A program made the translations under genes and the position numbers. From Gordionus sp. m RMFG-2023 (lineage: Eukaryota > Nematomorpha > Gordioida > Chordodea > Parachordodidae), in NCBI RefSeq assembly GCF_954871325.1, contig NC_088778.1, positions 17,883,666-17,947,665 of the forward strand: DNA of 64,000 nt, written 5' to 3'. Each line of letters begins with the position of its first letter. Position 1 is the first letter of the stretch. This document shows positions 51,785 to 63,715 of this stretch, piece by piece. The notes under the pieces are model-generated. The model ran no database searches, was not told the DNA's origin, and saw only the letters and a list, made by a program, of their open reading frames with translations.

Positions 51785-53460
51785 AGTGTCTACATGACAG
51801 GATATTCACTGGATGCAAACCCCCCCCCCCCTCCCTGAAAAATATATATCTACCCCCCTAAAAAAAATTTACCACCTTTGGCGGCGATGTTGTTTTATAA
51901 TGAAATATAAATGTTTAAATATACTAGTTTTATTAAACGATTGCCACATGTTTATTATAATATACTTGAATCAACATTTATAGAAATACTAATATTTCGA
52001 AAACAGGGAATATAAAGAATAATTATTGGTATAAAATAGATCGAAATTTAAAAAAATATATATTATAATTGTTACATAATATTTTTTAATATTGTACATA
52101 TTTATAATATGACATTATAAATAAATGTGCAGCAAAATGCTACGTATAAATGACTAATAAGGGACTAGTATATCAAAATTTATTAATAGTCTTAATTTTA
52201 TAAATTTATTAAAATATAAAAAAAAGTAAATTATAATGACAAATTCCTAAATTTATTTGTTTATAAAAAATATGGATTAGGCGATTAAAAGATTAGATAG
52301 TATTTTTGAGGTTAGTGCAAAATCTGTTATAATATCTTCCATTTTAAATGTATCAAGTATATCAATTTCACTTGATATCAATAATAAATTTTCTAAAAAA
52401 ACATCAGAAATTTTATTTCTTATAAGCATTTTAACTTTACTCATAGCTCTTTCGGCAGAGCATGAGGTAGTTGGTAGAGTTATAAGATGTTTATATAATG
52501 TTTTTAAAGAAGGAAAGGAACTCAATTTTATTAATAATCGATATGGTAGAATAAATGAATAGTTGAGCCATTTTTTTTATATTGGTAGTTTTAGTATCTT
52601 TTACGTTTGCATCTATAAATATATTAAAATTAAGTTATAATATAATTATTTACTTTCATCATATAAGGCATCAATTTTTCTAATATTCATTAGACCATTA
52701 CTATAAATAATTTATGAGGAATTTAAGTATAGTGTTCTGAAATTAGAAAAATTCATCAACAATATTCTCTGCATCAAAACCATATAAAGAAACTATTTCA
52801 GATATTTGGGAAATTTCTATAATTTCATTCTCTACTAATCCAGCAGGAGTGAAAATAGAAATCTAATTTAAAAAATTTAATGATTGATAATCAAATCTTT
52901 CATTTAAGTGTTTAATGATCATATTAATTACTGGGTAAAAATTTTCATTTTTATATCTAAAAAATTAAATATTATTTTTAAAATCAACTTTTTTTAACTT
53001 CTCTTTTTGTTGTTCCATAAAATTATCAAACTCTGTTTGATCCAGCTTAAATAATAATTTTTTATTATAAATATCTGTTATAATATTATTATTGTCCATA
53101 AAGGATTTAACATCTTTATGTAATTTAGAGAAAATATTATCACCATTTGCTTAATTAAAAAAATATAATTAAACATATAGATAATAAATTACCGCTTAAT
53201 CTTTGGAATTTATTTTTGGTATGTTGAATTATTTTATTCACCATGGCTAAATCATTTCCAATAGCCTGCATTTCAATACAAGTTTCATGTATACATTTTA
53301 GGTGTCTTTTTTTGTAATGTAAATTAATTTTGTCTTTTCTAATTTTCTTGGAAGTACAGCCTGTATGCAAGCATTTTACTTTATATGATATTTTATTGCT
53401 TGGCATCTAACAATGTATATCGAATATAAAAATTAATTTACCCTGAACTTATAGTGAAGA
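51785..53460 (-). mobile_element. hAT relic (ZMYM1-like), minus strand
   Basis: The minus-strand frame at 52277-52525 reads LKTLYKHLITLPTTSCSAER then AMSKVKMLIRNKI, the hAT C-terminal region, close to 60620-60870. The frame at 53155-53406 contains a Cys/His-rich stretch (CLHTGCTSKKIRKDKINLHY) and is probably the N-terminal zinc finger. Sequence between them is eroded. Its exact ends are not certain; a C-run at about 51820 may mark one end. Confidence 0.65.
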
Positions 53461-53504
53461 GCGATTGCGATTTCACCGCGATATCGCAGCGACCGATCAG
53501 CTAG

Positions 53505-53715
53505 TGTTGTTAAAAAGCCGAGTTTTATCGGCTCCGACCTCAAGGTCGTAGCCAAAAAATTTGCTCAGGCTCAAGCCGGCTCATTGAGCCGGCTTAGTTG
53601 GCTTGCTCGAGTCGGCTCAGGAGTTGGCTCAAGCCGGCTCAGGATGTGGCTCAATCCGGCTCAGGAGTTGGCTCAGTCCGGCTCAAGAGTTGGCTCGAGT
53701 CTTATTTTAAGCCAA
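53505..53715. repeat. CCGGCTCA tandem array at a TAGTGTTGTTA end
   Basis: After TAGTGTTGTTAAAAAGCCG come about eight units of roughly 20-24 bp built on GGCTCAGGAGTTGGCTCAA and CCGGCTCA. It resembles an expanded subterminal repeat of the MITE family with GGCTC motifs. The open frame across it is repeat-derived. Confidence 0.7.
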
Positions 53716-54553
53716 AATTTATTTATTTAAATATGTTAAAACAATGTAATATATATTTATTTATTTTTAAACATAATAATTTATATATTATGAAAATAGT
53801 TTATTGATTTGATGTTTTTCTTTTTTAATAAAAAAAATAATATGCTGCTATTGTTGTATTGTAATATTATTTTTTTTGTTACAATTTATTAGTGATTTTC
53901 ACGAGCCCAAATTTTTAAGCAAAAAAAATTTTTGAATCTCAAAAATAATAAGAATTTTAAATTTTCATTTGATAAATTTTTTGGAGAATTTTCTTATAAA
54001 TAAACAATCTTTGAGGTGAAATCTTTTATGTTTTTTTTAATCATCTTTGTAAAATTATCTATTTTTTTGTATATTTAAAGAGGTGGTTTTTTCTAAATAA
54101 TTTTTAAAAATATTTATATTAAACTTTTTTATGTTATTTTAGGCCTGTCCAGGATTACATACTATAACTATATATTCAGGGCTGGCTCGTCCATCTTTCA
54201 ATCGTTTGAGTTGATTATTGACAAATATTTTAACTTATAATAATATATATACATTTTGCTCCTTTTGGAAAATCCTCTCGCTGAGCCACATGAATGGCCT
54301 CCAGAACTCTTAGGTAGCTCACATGTTTATTTTTAACTATAAATATAAATATATTTAAAAATTCTTCCACTCCAGTTTTGTAATTTTTAATGGATATTTT
54401 TAATATTTTAGTTTTTAAAATAACTTATACATTTTAAAAAATATTAAAAATACAATACACTAGGATTAATTTTTCTTTAATGCCGCTACGTCTATTTGTT
54501 ATATAATTGAATTAAATAAAGAATGCATATATTTATAAACTGCAGTTATAACC
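53716..54553. other. AT-rich intergenic, nothing recognised
   Basis: No gene, RNA or transposon signature was seen. Confidence 0.4.
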
Positions 54554-54645
54554 TAGTGTCGTAAACGCTCATTTTCAGGTGATTTTTAAAAATGGCTAAC
54601 TCAATTTATCCAGTAAAATATTACGCAATCCGGAAGATTTTTCTC
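54554..54645. mobile_element. Fragment of TAGTGTTGTTAAAC-type MITE
   Basis: TAGTGTCGTAAACGCTCATT followed by GGCTAACTCAATTTA matches one arm of the MITE at 294-517. The satellite begins directly after it. Confidence 0.55.
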
Positions 54646-54649
54646 AAAA

Positions 54650-55470
54650 ATTTTAAATTTATATAAAATCGGGCTGGGCGGAAAGATTATTTATATTTCG
54701 GGTCGGACTTTTCGAAAAATTAAAAAACTCATTCCGGATAGGATATATTTTAAAAAAAATGGGCCTAGCTTGGCTTATTATCATTAAGTTGTGTCAAATT
54801 GAGATCTATATTGTAAAATCAAGAAACAAAGCACTAATATTTTTCAATTTAAAAAATATTTTTTTCCAATAAAAAAATTTTAAATTTATATAAAATCGGG
54901 CTGGGCGGAAAAATTATTTATATATTGGGTCGGACTTTTCGAAACAAATTAAAAAACTCATTCCGGATAGGATATATTTTTTTAAAAAAATGGGCCGAGC
55001 TTGGCTTATTATCATTAAGTTGTGTCAAATTGAGATCAATATTGTAAAAATATTTCAAGAAACAAAGCACTAATATTTTTCAATTCAAAAAATTTTTTTT
55101 TCTAATAAAAAAATTTTAAATTTATATAAAATCGGGCTGGGCGGAAAAATTATTTATATATTGGGGGACTTTTGGAAACAAATTAAAAAACTCATTCCGG
55201 ATAGGTTATATTTTTAAAAAAATGGGCCGAGCTTGGCTTATTATCATTAAGTTGTGTCAAATTGAGATCTATATTGTTAAAATATTTCAAGAAACAAAGC
55301 ACTAATATTTTTAAATTTAAAAAAATTTTTTTTCCAATAAAAAAATTTAAAATTTATATAAAATAGGGCTGGGCGGAAAAATTATTTATATATCTGGTCG
55401 GACTTTTCGGAACAAATTAAAAAACTCGTTCCGGATAGGATAAATTTTAAAAAACTTTCAGGCCTGTTTT
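54650..55470. repeat. Tandem satellite, period about 230 bp, about 3.5 copies
   Basis: ATAAAATCGGGCTGGGCGG recurs at 54663, 54890, 55126 and (one change) 55359. Units share AAACTCATTCCGGATAGG, GGGCC(G/T)AGCTTGGCTTATT and AAGAAACAAAGCACTAATAT. Spacings are 227, 236 and 233 bp, varying mainly through A/T runs. Confidence 0.95.
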
Positions 55471-55479
55471 AAAATTAGG

Positions 55480-56160
55480 CCAGTAACATCACTAATTTAT
55501 AGTAACATTTTGTCTTATATTTAAACGAAAAAAATAATCTGGATTCTGCAGTGTCAAAGTTTTACAAATTAACCAAAAATAATAAAAATTAATTATATTA
55601 TTAGGAATTAAATAGAAATAAATGAGCCATCATTAAAATAAACAAACCATTGAACAAGGAAAAATTAAACTTTTTAATCTTGCGACAAAAACTAAAACTG
55701 ATATTTATATTCCTCAAAATTTAAGAAAAAATTAAATTCACTAATCGGATGCTGAGCCAATTAGCATATTGCCATAAACCTTAATTAAATTGAATTGCTA
55801 GTTGATTTAATAAAATAATATGCAGATTCAAATTTACTTAATGAAATCAAAATTATTTTAATTAACAAAAGACTATGTATCTCGTTTAAGATTACAAATT
55901 TTAACAAAATTATGTAACCCTACTTTTTTAAAAAAATAAATTATTTGAATTTATTTACTTTTTTTTACATAAACTAAAAAAGCATGGATTTTATTTTATA
56001 ATAATATTAAATAATAATTATAAAAAATTTAATATTATTATTTTGTAAAAAGTAAATTTCAAACAAATACAATTAATGATTTAAAATTTCCAGATGCTGC
56101 CACTCTCGTCTCGGGTGGTATATTATTTTTTTATGTTATTTATTTTTTTTAAAATAAATA
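55480..56160. other. AT-rich intergenic, nothing recognised
   Basis: No gene or repeat signature beyond A/T-rich sequence. Confidence 0.4.
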
Positions 56161-56203
56161 TAACATTTTTTGGTAACAGATTAAATCATGAGGAAATTTT
56201 TTG

Positions 56204-57023
56204 GTAACAGATTAAATCATGGGGAAATTTTCATATATTATTTTTTTTTATTTTTTTTTTTAATATTTTTTTTTTATTTATTTATTTTTTTTTATTTATT
56301 TATTTTTTTTTATTTATTTTTTTTTATTTATTTTTTTTTTATTTATTTTTTTATTTTATTTTTTTTAAATTTAAAAAAAATCTTAAGTATATTTAAGAAT
56401 TTAGAAAAAAAGAGTATATTTAAGAATTTAGAAAAAAAGAGTATATTTAAGAATTTAGAAAAAAAGAGTATATTTAAGAATTTAGAAAAAAAGAGTATAT
56501 TTAAGAATTTAGAAAAAAAAGTATATTTAAGAATTTAGAAAAACAGAGTATATTTAAGAATTTAATAAAAATAGGTATACTAAATAATTAATCAATTTAT
56601 TTGAATAAACATAACATATATACAATGATAATATAGATATATATATTTTTAAGGAAAAACAAAAATAGTTCTATATAAATTTAACAACATGTGTGATAGA
56701 TAAGAAACTCATGATCTTTTAAAAAAGCCATGGTCCTTGTATAAGAAATACACATATTGGTGAAATTTATGTTATCCATAAAGAGGTAAAATGTTAAATT
56801 TAAAAAACTTTGATATTGTATCAAAAAATTTCCTTCAAAATCCACACGATATTTATTTATCAAAAAAAAAATCTAAAAATACGCCAATTGAAAGAAAAAG
56901 GTAACATTCAAAAATTTCTACCAAAATCCAGACAATCTAAAAAAAATAAATAAAAAATTTAAAAAAAAAAAAATATTAAAAAAAAATAACATATGAAAAT
57001 TTCCCCATGATTTAATCTGTTAC
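56204..57023. mobile_element. TIR-bounded element containing a minisatellite
   Basis: GTAACAGATTAAATCATGGG at 56204 and its inverse ending at 57023 form arms of about 33 bp that continue through GAAATTTTCATAT. The left arm's first 30 bp is duplicated at 56173. Inside are a T-rich tract with TTTATTTA repeats (56240-56365) and about seven copies of a 25-27 bp unit (TATATTTAAGAATTTAGAAA plus AAAGAG) at 56385-56565. The frame across it (56188-56538) is repeat-derived. No transposase; family unknown. Confidence 0.75.
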
Positions 57024-57117
57024 TCATTTTTTTAAATGAATACTTATGTATGATTAAACTTGTGAATGAGTTTTGTCTAAATAAACATTTAATATCATCA
57101 GGAATTACAATATAGTT

Positions 57118-57485
57118 TAGTGATCTGCATCGGGCCTTATTTTTGAAACCCGGCCTGGCCCGAAATTTTTTTAATAAAATTTTGCCGACCCAGCACGAAC
57201 CCGAAATTATTTATGAAAAAATTTACCGGCTTGGCCCGATTTATTATAAATATAGAAATTAGTTTTAATAAATAATTCTAAATGTTATAGTTATATGGCG
57301 TCTAGTTTCTATAAATAAAAACAAATATTTTATTTTGCATAAAATATTCAACATAAAATTGATAAATTTAGATAAAAAAATTTATCAGGCCTGAGCACCA
57401 CCAGGCCCGAATTTTTTAAAAAAATATTAGGCCTGTCTCCCAGCCCGAACCTGATTTTTTTTTAAATATAGGCCCGAAGCAAGCT
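57118..57485. mobile_element. MITE copy, GATCTGCATCGGGCC family
   Basis: Begins TAGTGATCTGCATCGGGCC with GGCCTGGCCCGAAATTTTTT and contains ATGGCGTCTAGTTTCTATAA, shared in reverse with the copy at 10493-10752. The right end has GGCCCGAA motifs but no clean terminus. Confidence 0.65.
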
Positions 57486-57581
57486 TTTCTTCAACACTTA
57501 TAGGATGTTTTATAAAATTGGTACATTTGGTATGTAATAAAGGTTTTACAAGTTTGAGTATATAATAAAAGGTTTCCTAAA

Positions 57582-59210
57582 TTAAAATGAATTATAGATA
57601 AAATATAATAAAATTACTTTAGTCATTCTCATATAGTTGAAAAATTTAGGCTCATTTTTTAATAGTTTAGGAATTAGGACATAAAATTCGCCCTCTTTTG
57701 TTTTACAAAAAGATAGTATCTTCTCTTCAAGATCATTCTGTAAAAAAATAATAATTTGAGGATGGATACCATTTTGAATTAATAACGCTTTGCACTGCAC
57801 TATAATGAAAATCGCTGCGATCGATCCAGCTGATCGTAGTGTTGTTAAATGGCTGAGCCAAGCCGGCTTAGCCAAAAACTCAGCCAGTTTTTGAGCCAAA
57901 AATTGGGCTCAGGCTCAAGCCGATAGCTCAAGCCTATTCAAGGCTAATCCGGCTAGCCGTTTAACAACGCTAACAAATAAATAAATTTCGAATCAATAGT
58001 CGGCTTGAGCTAATTCATGAGCCCACTCGAGCTAAATTTGACTCAAAAAGCCGGCTTAAGTCAATTTTAGACTCAAAAACTAGATGAGTTTTCAGCCGTT
58101 TACCAATACTAATTTTAAATAAATTTCGGCTTGAGCCAAAATGAAGATCATAACAATTAAAAAAGGTCTACGACACTTATTTCATCGGTATAGCAAACTT
58201 TTGTTTTTTTTCTACCGAAGTATAAATATGATATTGCACGAAGTATATTAAAGATCTGCAATTTTTATAAATATCTTGTTTTGTATTTTATATATATTAT
58301 AATAAAAAATAAAGTTATTATTAATATAGTCTAAACTCATAAAATATATATGTAGGAATATGTCACTAAAAAAGCTATATAGTTGTTCTAAATTCATCTA
58401 TTGAAAATATTTTTATAAAGCAAGTTAACATAAATTACCAATGTCATTACACTTTCTCTAAGATAAAGATCATTCATTATAAATTATATATATTTAGACA
58501 TTATTAATTACCAAATTCAGTACAAGGCTTAATTAATGCAGGACATTTGGGAATAATTATATCATTCAATGTATTTCACAAAATATTTATTTCAAATAAT
58601 ATAAATACATACAAAATGTTTATTTCAAATAATATAAATACATACAAAATAATCTTTTATAATATCAAGTATTTTATTTGTTATTTCTTTTTTTTCCTCT
58701 TTGGTACAATCATCTAATTTTTCTTTTAACATTAAACATATTGCATGTTCTGTTGATTTATTTTTAAGCACTTCTAAGGTTATTAATGCTTTATCTGCTT
58801 CTTATTTTCATTAATTTCCTATAGTCATCTATTTAAAATTTATCAATAAATCAAAAAATATAAATTACCCATATTATTGTTCTTTCTCTTAGTACATAGA
58901 TTCTATCTAAAAGATAATATAAATTTTTAGATATTATTAATTACCAAATCATTACTAAGATTTAGTGCTGCAGAATCTTTGGGAATAAATATATCATCTG
59001 ATATATTCTAACTATCAATGTGATCACCTAAATAATAAATATATTTTATCAATTAAAATGCTATATTTTACATTCATGTATACCTCCTGTTATATCATTA
59101 AACATATCATTTGCATCTATAAAAGCTATTTTGTCTATTTTCTAAAAAAATTAAATCATAATTTTAACTTAATCCTTTGGTTTTATATCATCAAAAAAGG
59201 TTGTCATTGA
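57582..59210 (-). mobile_element. Possible PIF/Harbinger relic
   Basis: Minus-strand segments: KNEPKFFNYMRMTK (about 57600-57660), like the N-terminal region of Harbinger nucleases, and EADKALITLEVLKNKSTEHA with KEEKKEITNKILDIIKDYF (about 58650-58810), like the C-terminus of the accompanying SANT/MADF protein. Both are weak, no nuclease core or termini were found, and a MITE (57834 on) interrupts the area. Confidence 0.35.
57834..58115. mobile_element. MITE-like cluster with GGCTTGAGCC motifs
   Basis: TAGTGTTGTTAAATGGCTGAG to AGCCGTTTAACAACGCTA (57834-57974) forms a compact inverted-repeat unit with AAGCCGGCTTAGCC motifs; a second, decayed arm with AGCCGTTTACCAATACTA ends at about 58112. Related to the array at 53505-53715. 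Confidence 0.6.
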
Positions 59211-59239
59211 ATTTATTTCAATAATAAAAAATTAGCGCT

Positions 59240-59480
59240 AAATTTATAAGTAGCGCAATATCAAAAATTGAGCTATATTCACCAAAATCTGTATTTAACG
59301 AAGCACTATTTCAAAATCTCGCGATAAACTCTAAATGATTTGAGTTTTGATTTCGCGTATCAAATCGCGCGATCGGTAACTATGAATGCGATATCATATT
59401 TACTGTATTTTGTATTTATCGCGTCTAAATCGCAATCTATATGTGATACGTGATATAGAACGTTTTCGCCCTCTAGTCGT
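59240..59480. repeat. GCGAT/ATCGC-rich patch, probable transposon end
   Basis: Repeated ATCGCG, TCGCGATAA and AAATCGC words occur here, with similar words at 53460-53500 and 57800-57830. A duplicated GTTTTCGCCCTCTAGT follows at 59461-59495. The element itself is not resolved. Confidence 0.35.
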
Positions 59481-59509
59481 TTTCGCCCTCTAGTTGTGGA
59501 TACAACATG

Positions 59510-61061
59510 ATCCATCTGACTGGACAAATTAAAATGGGGATAAAAATGAGGAGCCCTTCACACGTTATATTATAAAAAATGTTGTAAAATACTCTAAAAT
59601 ATTTGACGAGAAATTCAAAAATAATGGAGTACAATATATTAAGATTCTATTGGTTGATATTTAGCAATCTATTAATATTATATATGTCTATAATTGTATT
59701 ATAAATTATTATAGCAAATTTTATCCACATATAAATTAAAAATGTAATAGATAATATTCTAGATAATTTTATCCTACTCCCCAACTTATACTTACCCCTA
59801 CCCCCCTTTTAATATTTATAAAACTATTGTAAATTTTTTTCAACTTATGATGCCTTGAGGGTAGCTTTAACAAATTTAAAGGATTCTGAAGATCCTGCCA
59901 CTTCCACTATGGCTAGTGCTATAGTCTTTAGAATAGAAAAATTTGATTTTATCTTATCACTTTGTGTTTTGGATAAAATATTGTTGATAACAAGTTTGGC
60001 TTGTACAAAATTGCAAACCATTTCGAAGGATATAGGGTATGCAATAAATCAAATTCAATTGGCAAAAGATTGCTTGATTAATTTGAGAAGTATAATATAA
60101 ATTATTGTCTTAATTATTTTTTAATCTAATAGATAATAACACTGAATTTTTGGATGTTTTTCAAAGGCGCAAGATTTTATGAAGGAGAGAAATCTACCTT
60201 TTGATTTTGAAAGTTCTAGACTTCAAACATTACAATCCAAAAAGGAGAGGTATATTTTTACATCAAACATAATTTTTTACGCCAAAGGGAATGGCAGAAA
60301 AATCAATTATTAAAGAAGATATCGAGGATATCTGTTAATTTTACAATTTAAATTCAAGTCAAATTTTCGAAGAAATGTTGAAGTTTAGAAACATTTATAA
60401 GATGGCCAAAATTGGGAATGTAATTATTACTCATGACCTAGAGGTTCAAGAATCTAAAGATTTGTCAGATTCTGAGAATTGTAAATTTATTTAATTAAAA
60501 TATTTTTACCAATACATTATTTAGCTTCTTCTGATGATGATGATAATTCAGGGACTTACGATTCAGATTGGGAAAACTATTCATTTATTTTACCTTATCG
60601 TTTACTTTAAAATTTTTCTGCTTACCCTAATTTAAGAATTTTATATAAATATTTATTAAACATTCCCACAACCTCATGTACTGCCGAAAGAGTCATGAGT
60701 AAAATTAAATTAATTAAAACAAGACTGCGCAGTACCAAGAAAGATTCTTTTCTCAATAATTTAACCATATTATCAATGGAAAATTTTTTATTTAAACAAT
60801 TAAATACTGAAGAAATTATAAATTCTTTCGCTTTCTCTTCCCCTAATTTATCTAAATTATTAATTTAAAAATAATATTTATAAAGTTATATTTTTTGCAT
60901 TTTATTTATATTATATATTAAAAATTGATGCAATCAAAATTATTTTTGAAATTGATGGGTGTCATAATTATCATTTTTTCAAAGAGGGGGGATACTTTTC
61001 AAGGGGGTACTTTTCATGGGGGTATTCTTCTTCATTCGCTCAAAAAGTGTAGGGGCCACTG
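59510..61061 (+). mobile_element. hAT relic (ZMYM1-like), plus strand
   Basis: The plus-strand frame at 59855-60100 contains LTNLKDSEDPATSTMASA and ISKDIGYAINQIQLAKDCL; near 60165-60250 come FDFESSRLQTLQSKKERY; near 60640-60870 NIPTTSCTAERVMSKIKL and the hAT C-terminus. Stops separate the parts. The right end reads, in reverse, CAGTGGCCCCTACACTTTTT, the same terminus as at 2006. Left boundary approximate. Confidence 0.75.
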
Positions 61062-61241
61062 ATAATTATAATGTAACTTCTTAGTATTAAAGAAATACAA
61101 AATTAAATATAACACAAAGTTTAAATTTAATAAATTGAAATAAAGAAATATAAAATCTAATATTAATTTATCTTAGGCCACGCAAACCAAAATATTTATA
61201 AATAATAAGATTTGACGTGAAAGCTATTAACGTTAAAACGA

Positions 61242-61995
61242 ATGTTTGTCATATTAAATTCTGATAATTCAAAAATTATGCCAACAATTAAACCATATTT
61301 AAGTTTATCTAATATATTATTACCTTCCGATAAAGTGATCAATCCTCCTTCATTGACTGACTATATATCTATTGATTTTGATTTTGAATTACGTGTTAGA
61401 GGTTGTGAACTTATACAAGAAGCTGGGGTTCTCCTTAAATTACCTCAAGTTTTTTTCATTTAATTAGTGAAGATGTAACTATGTATTTCTTCAGGTTTCA
61501 ATAGCTACTGCCCAATTATTATATCAAAGATATTTCTTTATAAAATCTTTTGTAAAATACAATTTTGAGGTTTATGTTTAATTAATAAATATTTAAAAGT
61601 TATAATCTATTAGGTTATTGCAATGGCGACCACTTTTTTAGCATCTAAAATAGATGAAAGTCCACGAAGACCAAGGGATGTTATAAATGTTTTTCATCAT
61701 ATAAGGCAATTAGAAAACAAGGAGTATATAAACTATTTTGTAAATTTATGATAATATTTTTTATAGAGCAATATCACCCCTAATTTTGGATCAATATTAT
61801 ATTAATGTAAAAACACAAGTTATTAAATCTGAGAGGCGTATATTGAAGGAATTAGGTTTTGCAGTTCATTCTCAACACCCTCACAAAGTAACATAATTTA
61901 ATCAATAAGGACTATTAATTGATTTTATAGTTATTAATTATATACCTACAAACTCTTGAATGTGAAAAAAATCAAAGGCTAGTACAAATTGCCTG
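61242..61995 (+). CDS. Cyclin L, N-terminal cyclin box exons (3' part missing)
   Basis: Cyclin L partners CDK11-type kinases in the nucleus and acts in transcription-coupled pre-mRNA splicing. Five exons fit in phase: 61242-61448, 61495-61569, 61614-61723, 61767-61887 and 61931-61995 (578 nt, about 192 residues), with GT-AG introns of 46, 44, 43 and 43 nt. Conserved blocks: [79 protein letters not shown] and [17 protein letters not shown]. It covers the first cyclin fold and the start of the second. The next donor (GTTAGA at 61996) opens an intron that contains a hAT relic; the second fold and any RS-rich tail are not seen before 64000. The start Met is uncertain because the N-terminus is short. 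Confidence 0.9.
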
Positions 61996-62039
61996 GTTAG
62001 AATTTATTTAAACATTTTAATTTATATTCTTAGAAGTGT

Positions 62040-63103
62040 ACCAGCAAGGCTGTATTTAGGTAGACACATAGTACCTTACCTATATAGAAGCAGTCACCCC
62101 TAATATGGGTGGGAAGGGTAGGGGTACGAAGCAACTGCTTCTAAAATTTTGAGTGAGGGTTCTTTTTTTAAAGTTTAATTTTTTTATTGTTTTACTACAC
62201 CCATCCATAACCAAGTGATTCTGTATCGGACTCAACATGATGTTTAGCAAATTAGGTTGTTATCCAAGATTTATTGTCATAAAATTATTTTTCCAATTTC
62301 AAAATATGCCCAATAATAATAACCAAAAAAATAAATGCTTAATTAATAAAAGATATCTGTGAATTTTACCATTTAAATACAAATTAAATTTTTGAAGAAA
62401 TGTTGTTTCAAAATATTTATAAGATGGTTAAAACAGGGGATGTAATTATTACATGTGACATAAAGGATAAAGAATCTAAAGATTTGTGAGATCTGAGATG
62501 TGTAAATTAATTAAAATATTTTTACTAATGTATTATTTAGCTTCTTCTGATGATAATGATTCTGAGACTTATGATTCAGAGGAAAAACTATTCATTTCCT
62601 TAATTTAACAATTTTATATAAATATTTATTAACCATTCCTACTACCTCATATACTGCCGAAAGGGTTATGTAAAATTAAATTAATTAAATCAAGACTTCA
62701 TAGTACCATGAAAAATCCATTCCTTTAAAATTTGACTATTTTATATGGAAAAAATTTATTTAAACAATTAAATTTAATGAAATTATAAATTCTTTCTCTT
62801 TCCCTAATTTGTCTAAATTATTAATTTAAAAATAATATTTCTAAAGTATATATTTTTAATTTATTTAAACAATTAAATATTGATGAAATTATAAATTCTT
62901 TCACTTTCTCTTCCCCTAATTTGTCTAAATTATTAATTTAAAAATAATATTTCTAAAGCATATATTTTTTTACATTAAATTTATATTACATATTAAAGAT
63001 TGATGCAATAAAAATTATTTTTGAAATTTATGGGTGTCAAGAAATTTTTTTTGGAGGGGGTGGGTATTCTGCTTCCATCACTCAGAAAGTATAGATACCA
63101 CTC
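62040..63103 (+). mobile_element. hAT relic in a cyclin L intron
   Basis: Parallels the copy at 59510-61061: near 62340-62500 it repeats the ATATCTGTGAATTTTACCAT and AAGAAATGTTG blocks, and near 62620-62980 the TACTGCCGAAAGGGTTATG C-terminal region; a short part of the C-terminus is duplicated (62770-62860 and 62865-62960). The right end reads, in reverse, GAGTGGTATCTATACTTTCT. Left boundary approximate; it may equally be part of an unusual terminus at 62048. Confidence 0.65.
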
Positions 63104-63164
63104 TATAGAAAAATTTAGTGTTTCTTTCTAAATTTTTTAAATTTATAATGGTATTTTATCATAT

Positions 63165-63375
63165 TATAAGTGATGCAAAATCGCTCCATTTGAGCTGATT
63201 TTTAAAAACGCCTACCTCAATGTTTTAGCCTGAAAAATATATATTGCTCAAGCCTCATGATTTCACTAATAGATGTCTAAAACTTTGAGTTCCATAATAT
63301 TATTCTTAGATAAAATACTGTGTTAGCCTTTTTTAAAAAAATTGGCTCAAATGAAGCTATTTTGCAATAATGAAA
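63165..63375. mobile_element. Worn MITE, TAGTGTTGTTAAAC family
   Basis: The arms AAATCGCTCCATTTGAGCTG and AAATTGGCTCAAATGAAGCT correspond to the inner arms of the MITE at 294-517; the internal GATGTCTAAAACTTTGAG and CCTCATGATTTC also align. Confidence 0.65.
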
Positions 63376-63589
63376 AAAAATTACAAATATTATCTTAGCT
63401 GCCTAGATTAATGTCAAATCTATAGGAGCTCTTAAGATGTAGATCCTATCTTTGAATTTATTTTTTTTAGCATGATTGGGTATTTGACTGGGTTAAAACG
63501 ATTCAGTCAATCAATAATATTTGACTGTAAATTTTATTATATGTTTTTATCAATGTGGTTAAACTCTACTTTTGAAAATGGCATGCTAT

Positions 63590-63715
63590 ATAGTGTTTTA
63601 AAAAGCCAGAATTAGGATCGATTCTTAAAAATGGCCTAATTAAGATTTTAGCAAATAATATTAAAAGACCTTGATATTTGGCAAATAGATGTCCTTTCTG
63701 TTGTAAATAATAATT
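63590..63715. mobile_element. Half of a TAGTGTTGTTAAAC-type MITE
   Basis: TAGTGTTTTAAAAAGCC followed by GATCGATTCTTAAAAATGGC and CAAATAGATGTCC aligns with the left half of the family; the right half is missing. Confidence 0.5.

Noticed and set aside
53598-53807. Frame of WLKPAQ/GSVRLKSWL repeats
   Set aside because: Derived from the CCGGCTCA tandem array.
56188-56538. 116-codon frame with repeated SIFKNLEKK units
   Set aside because: It is simply the translation of a T-rich tract and a 25-27-bp minisatellite inside a TIR element.
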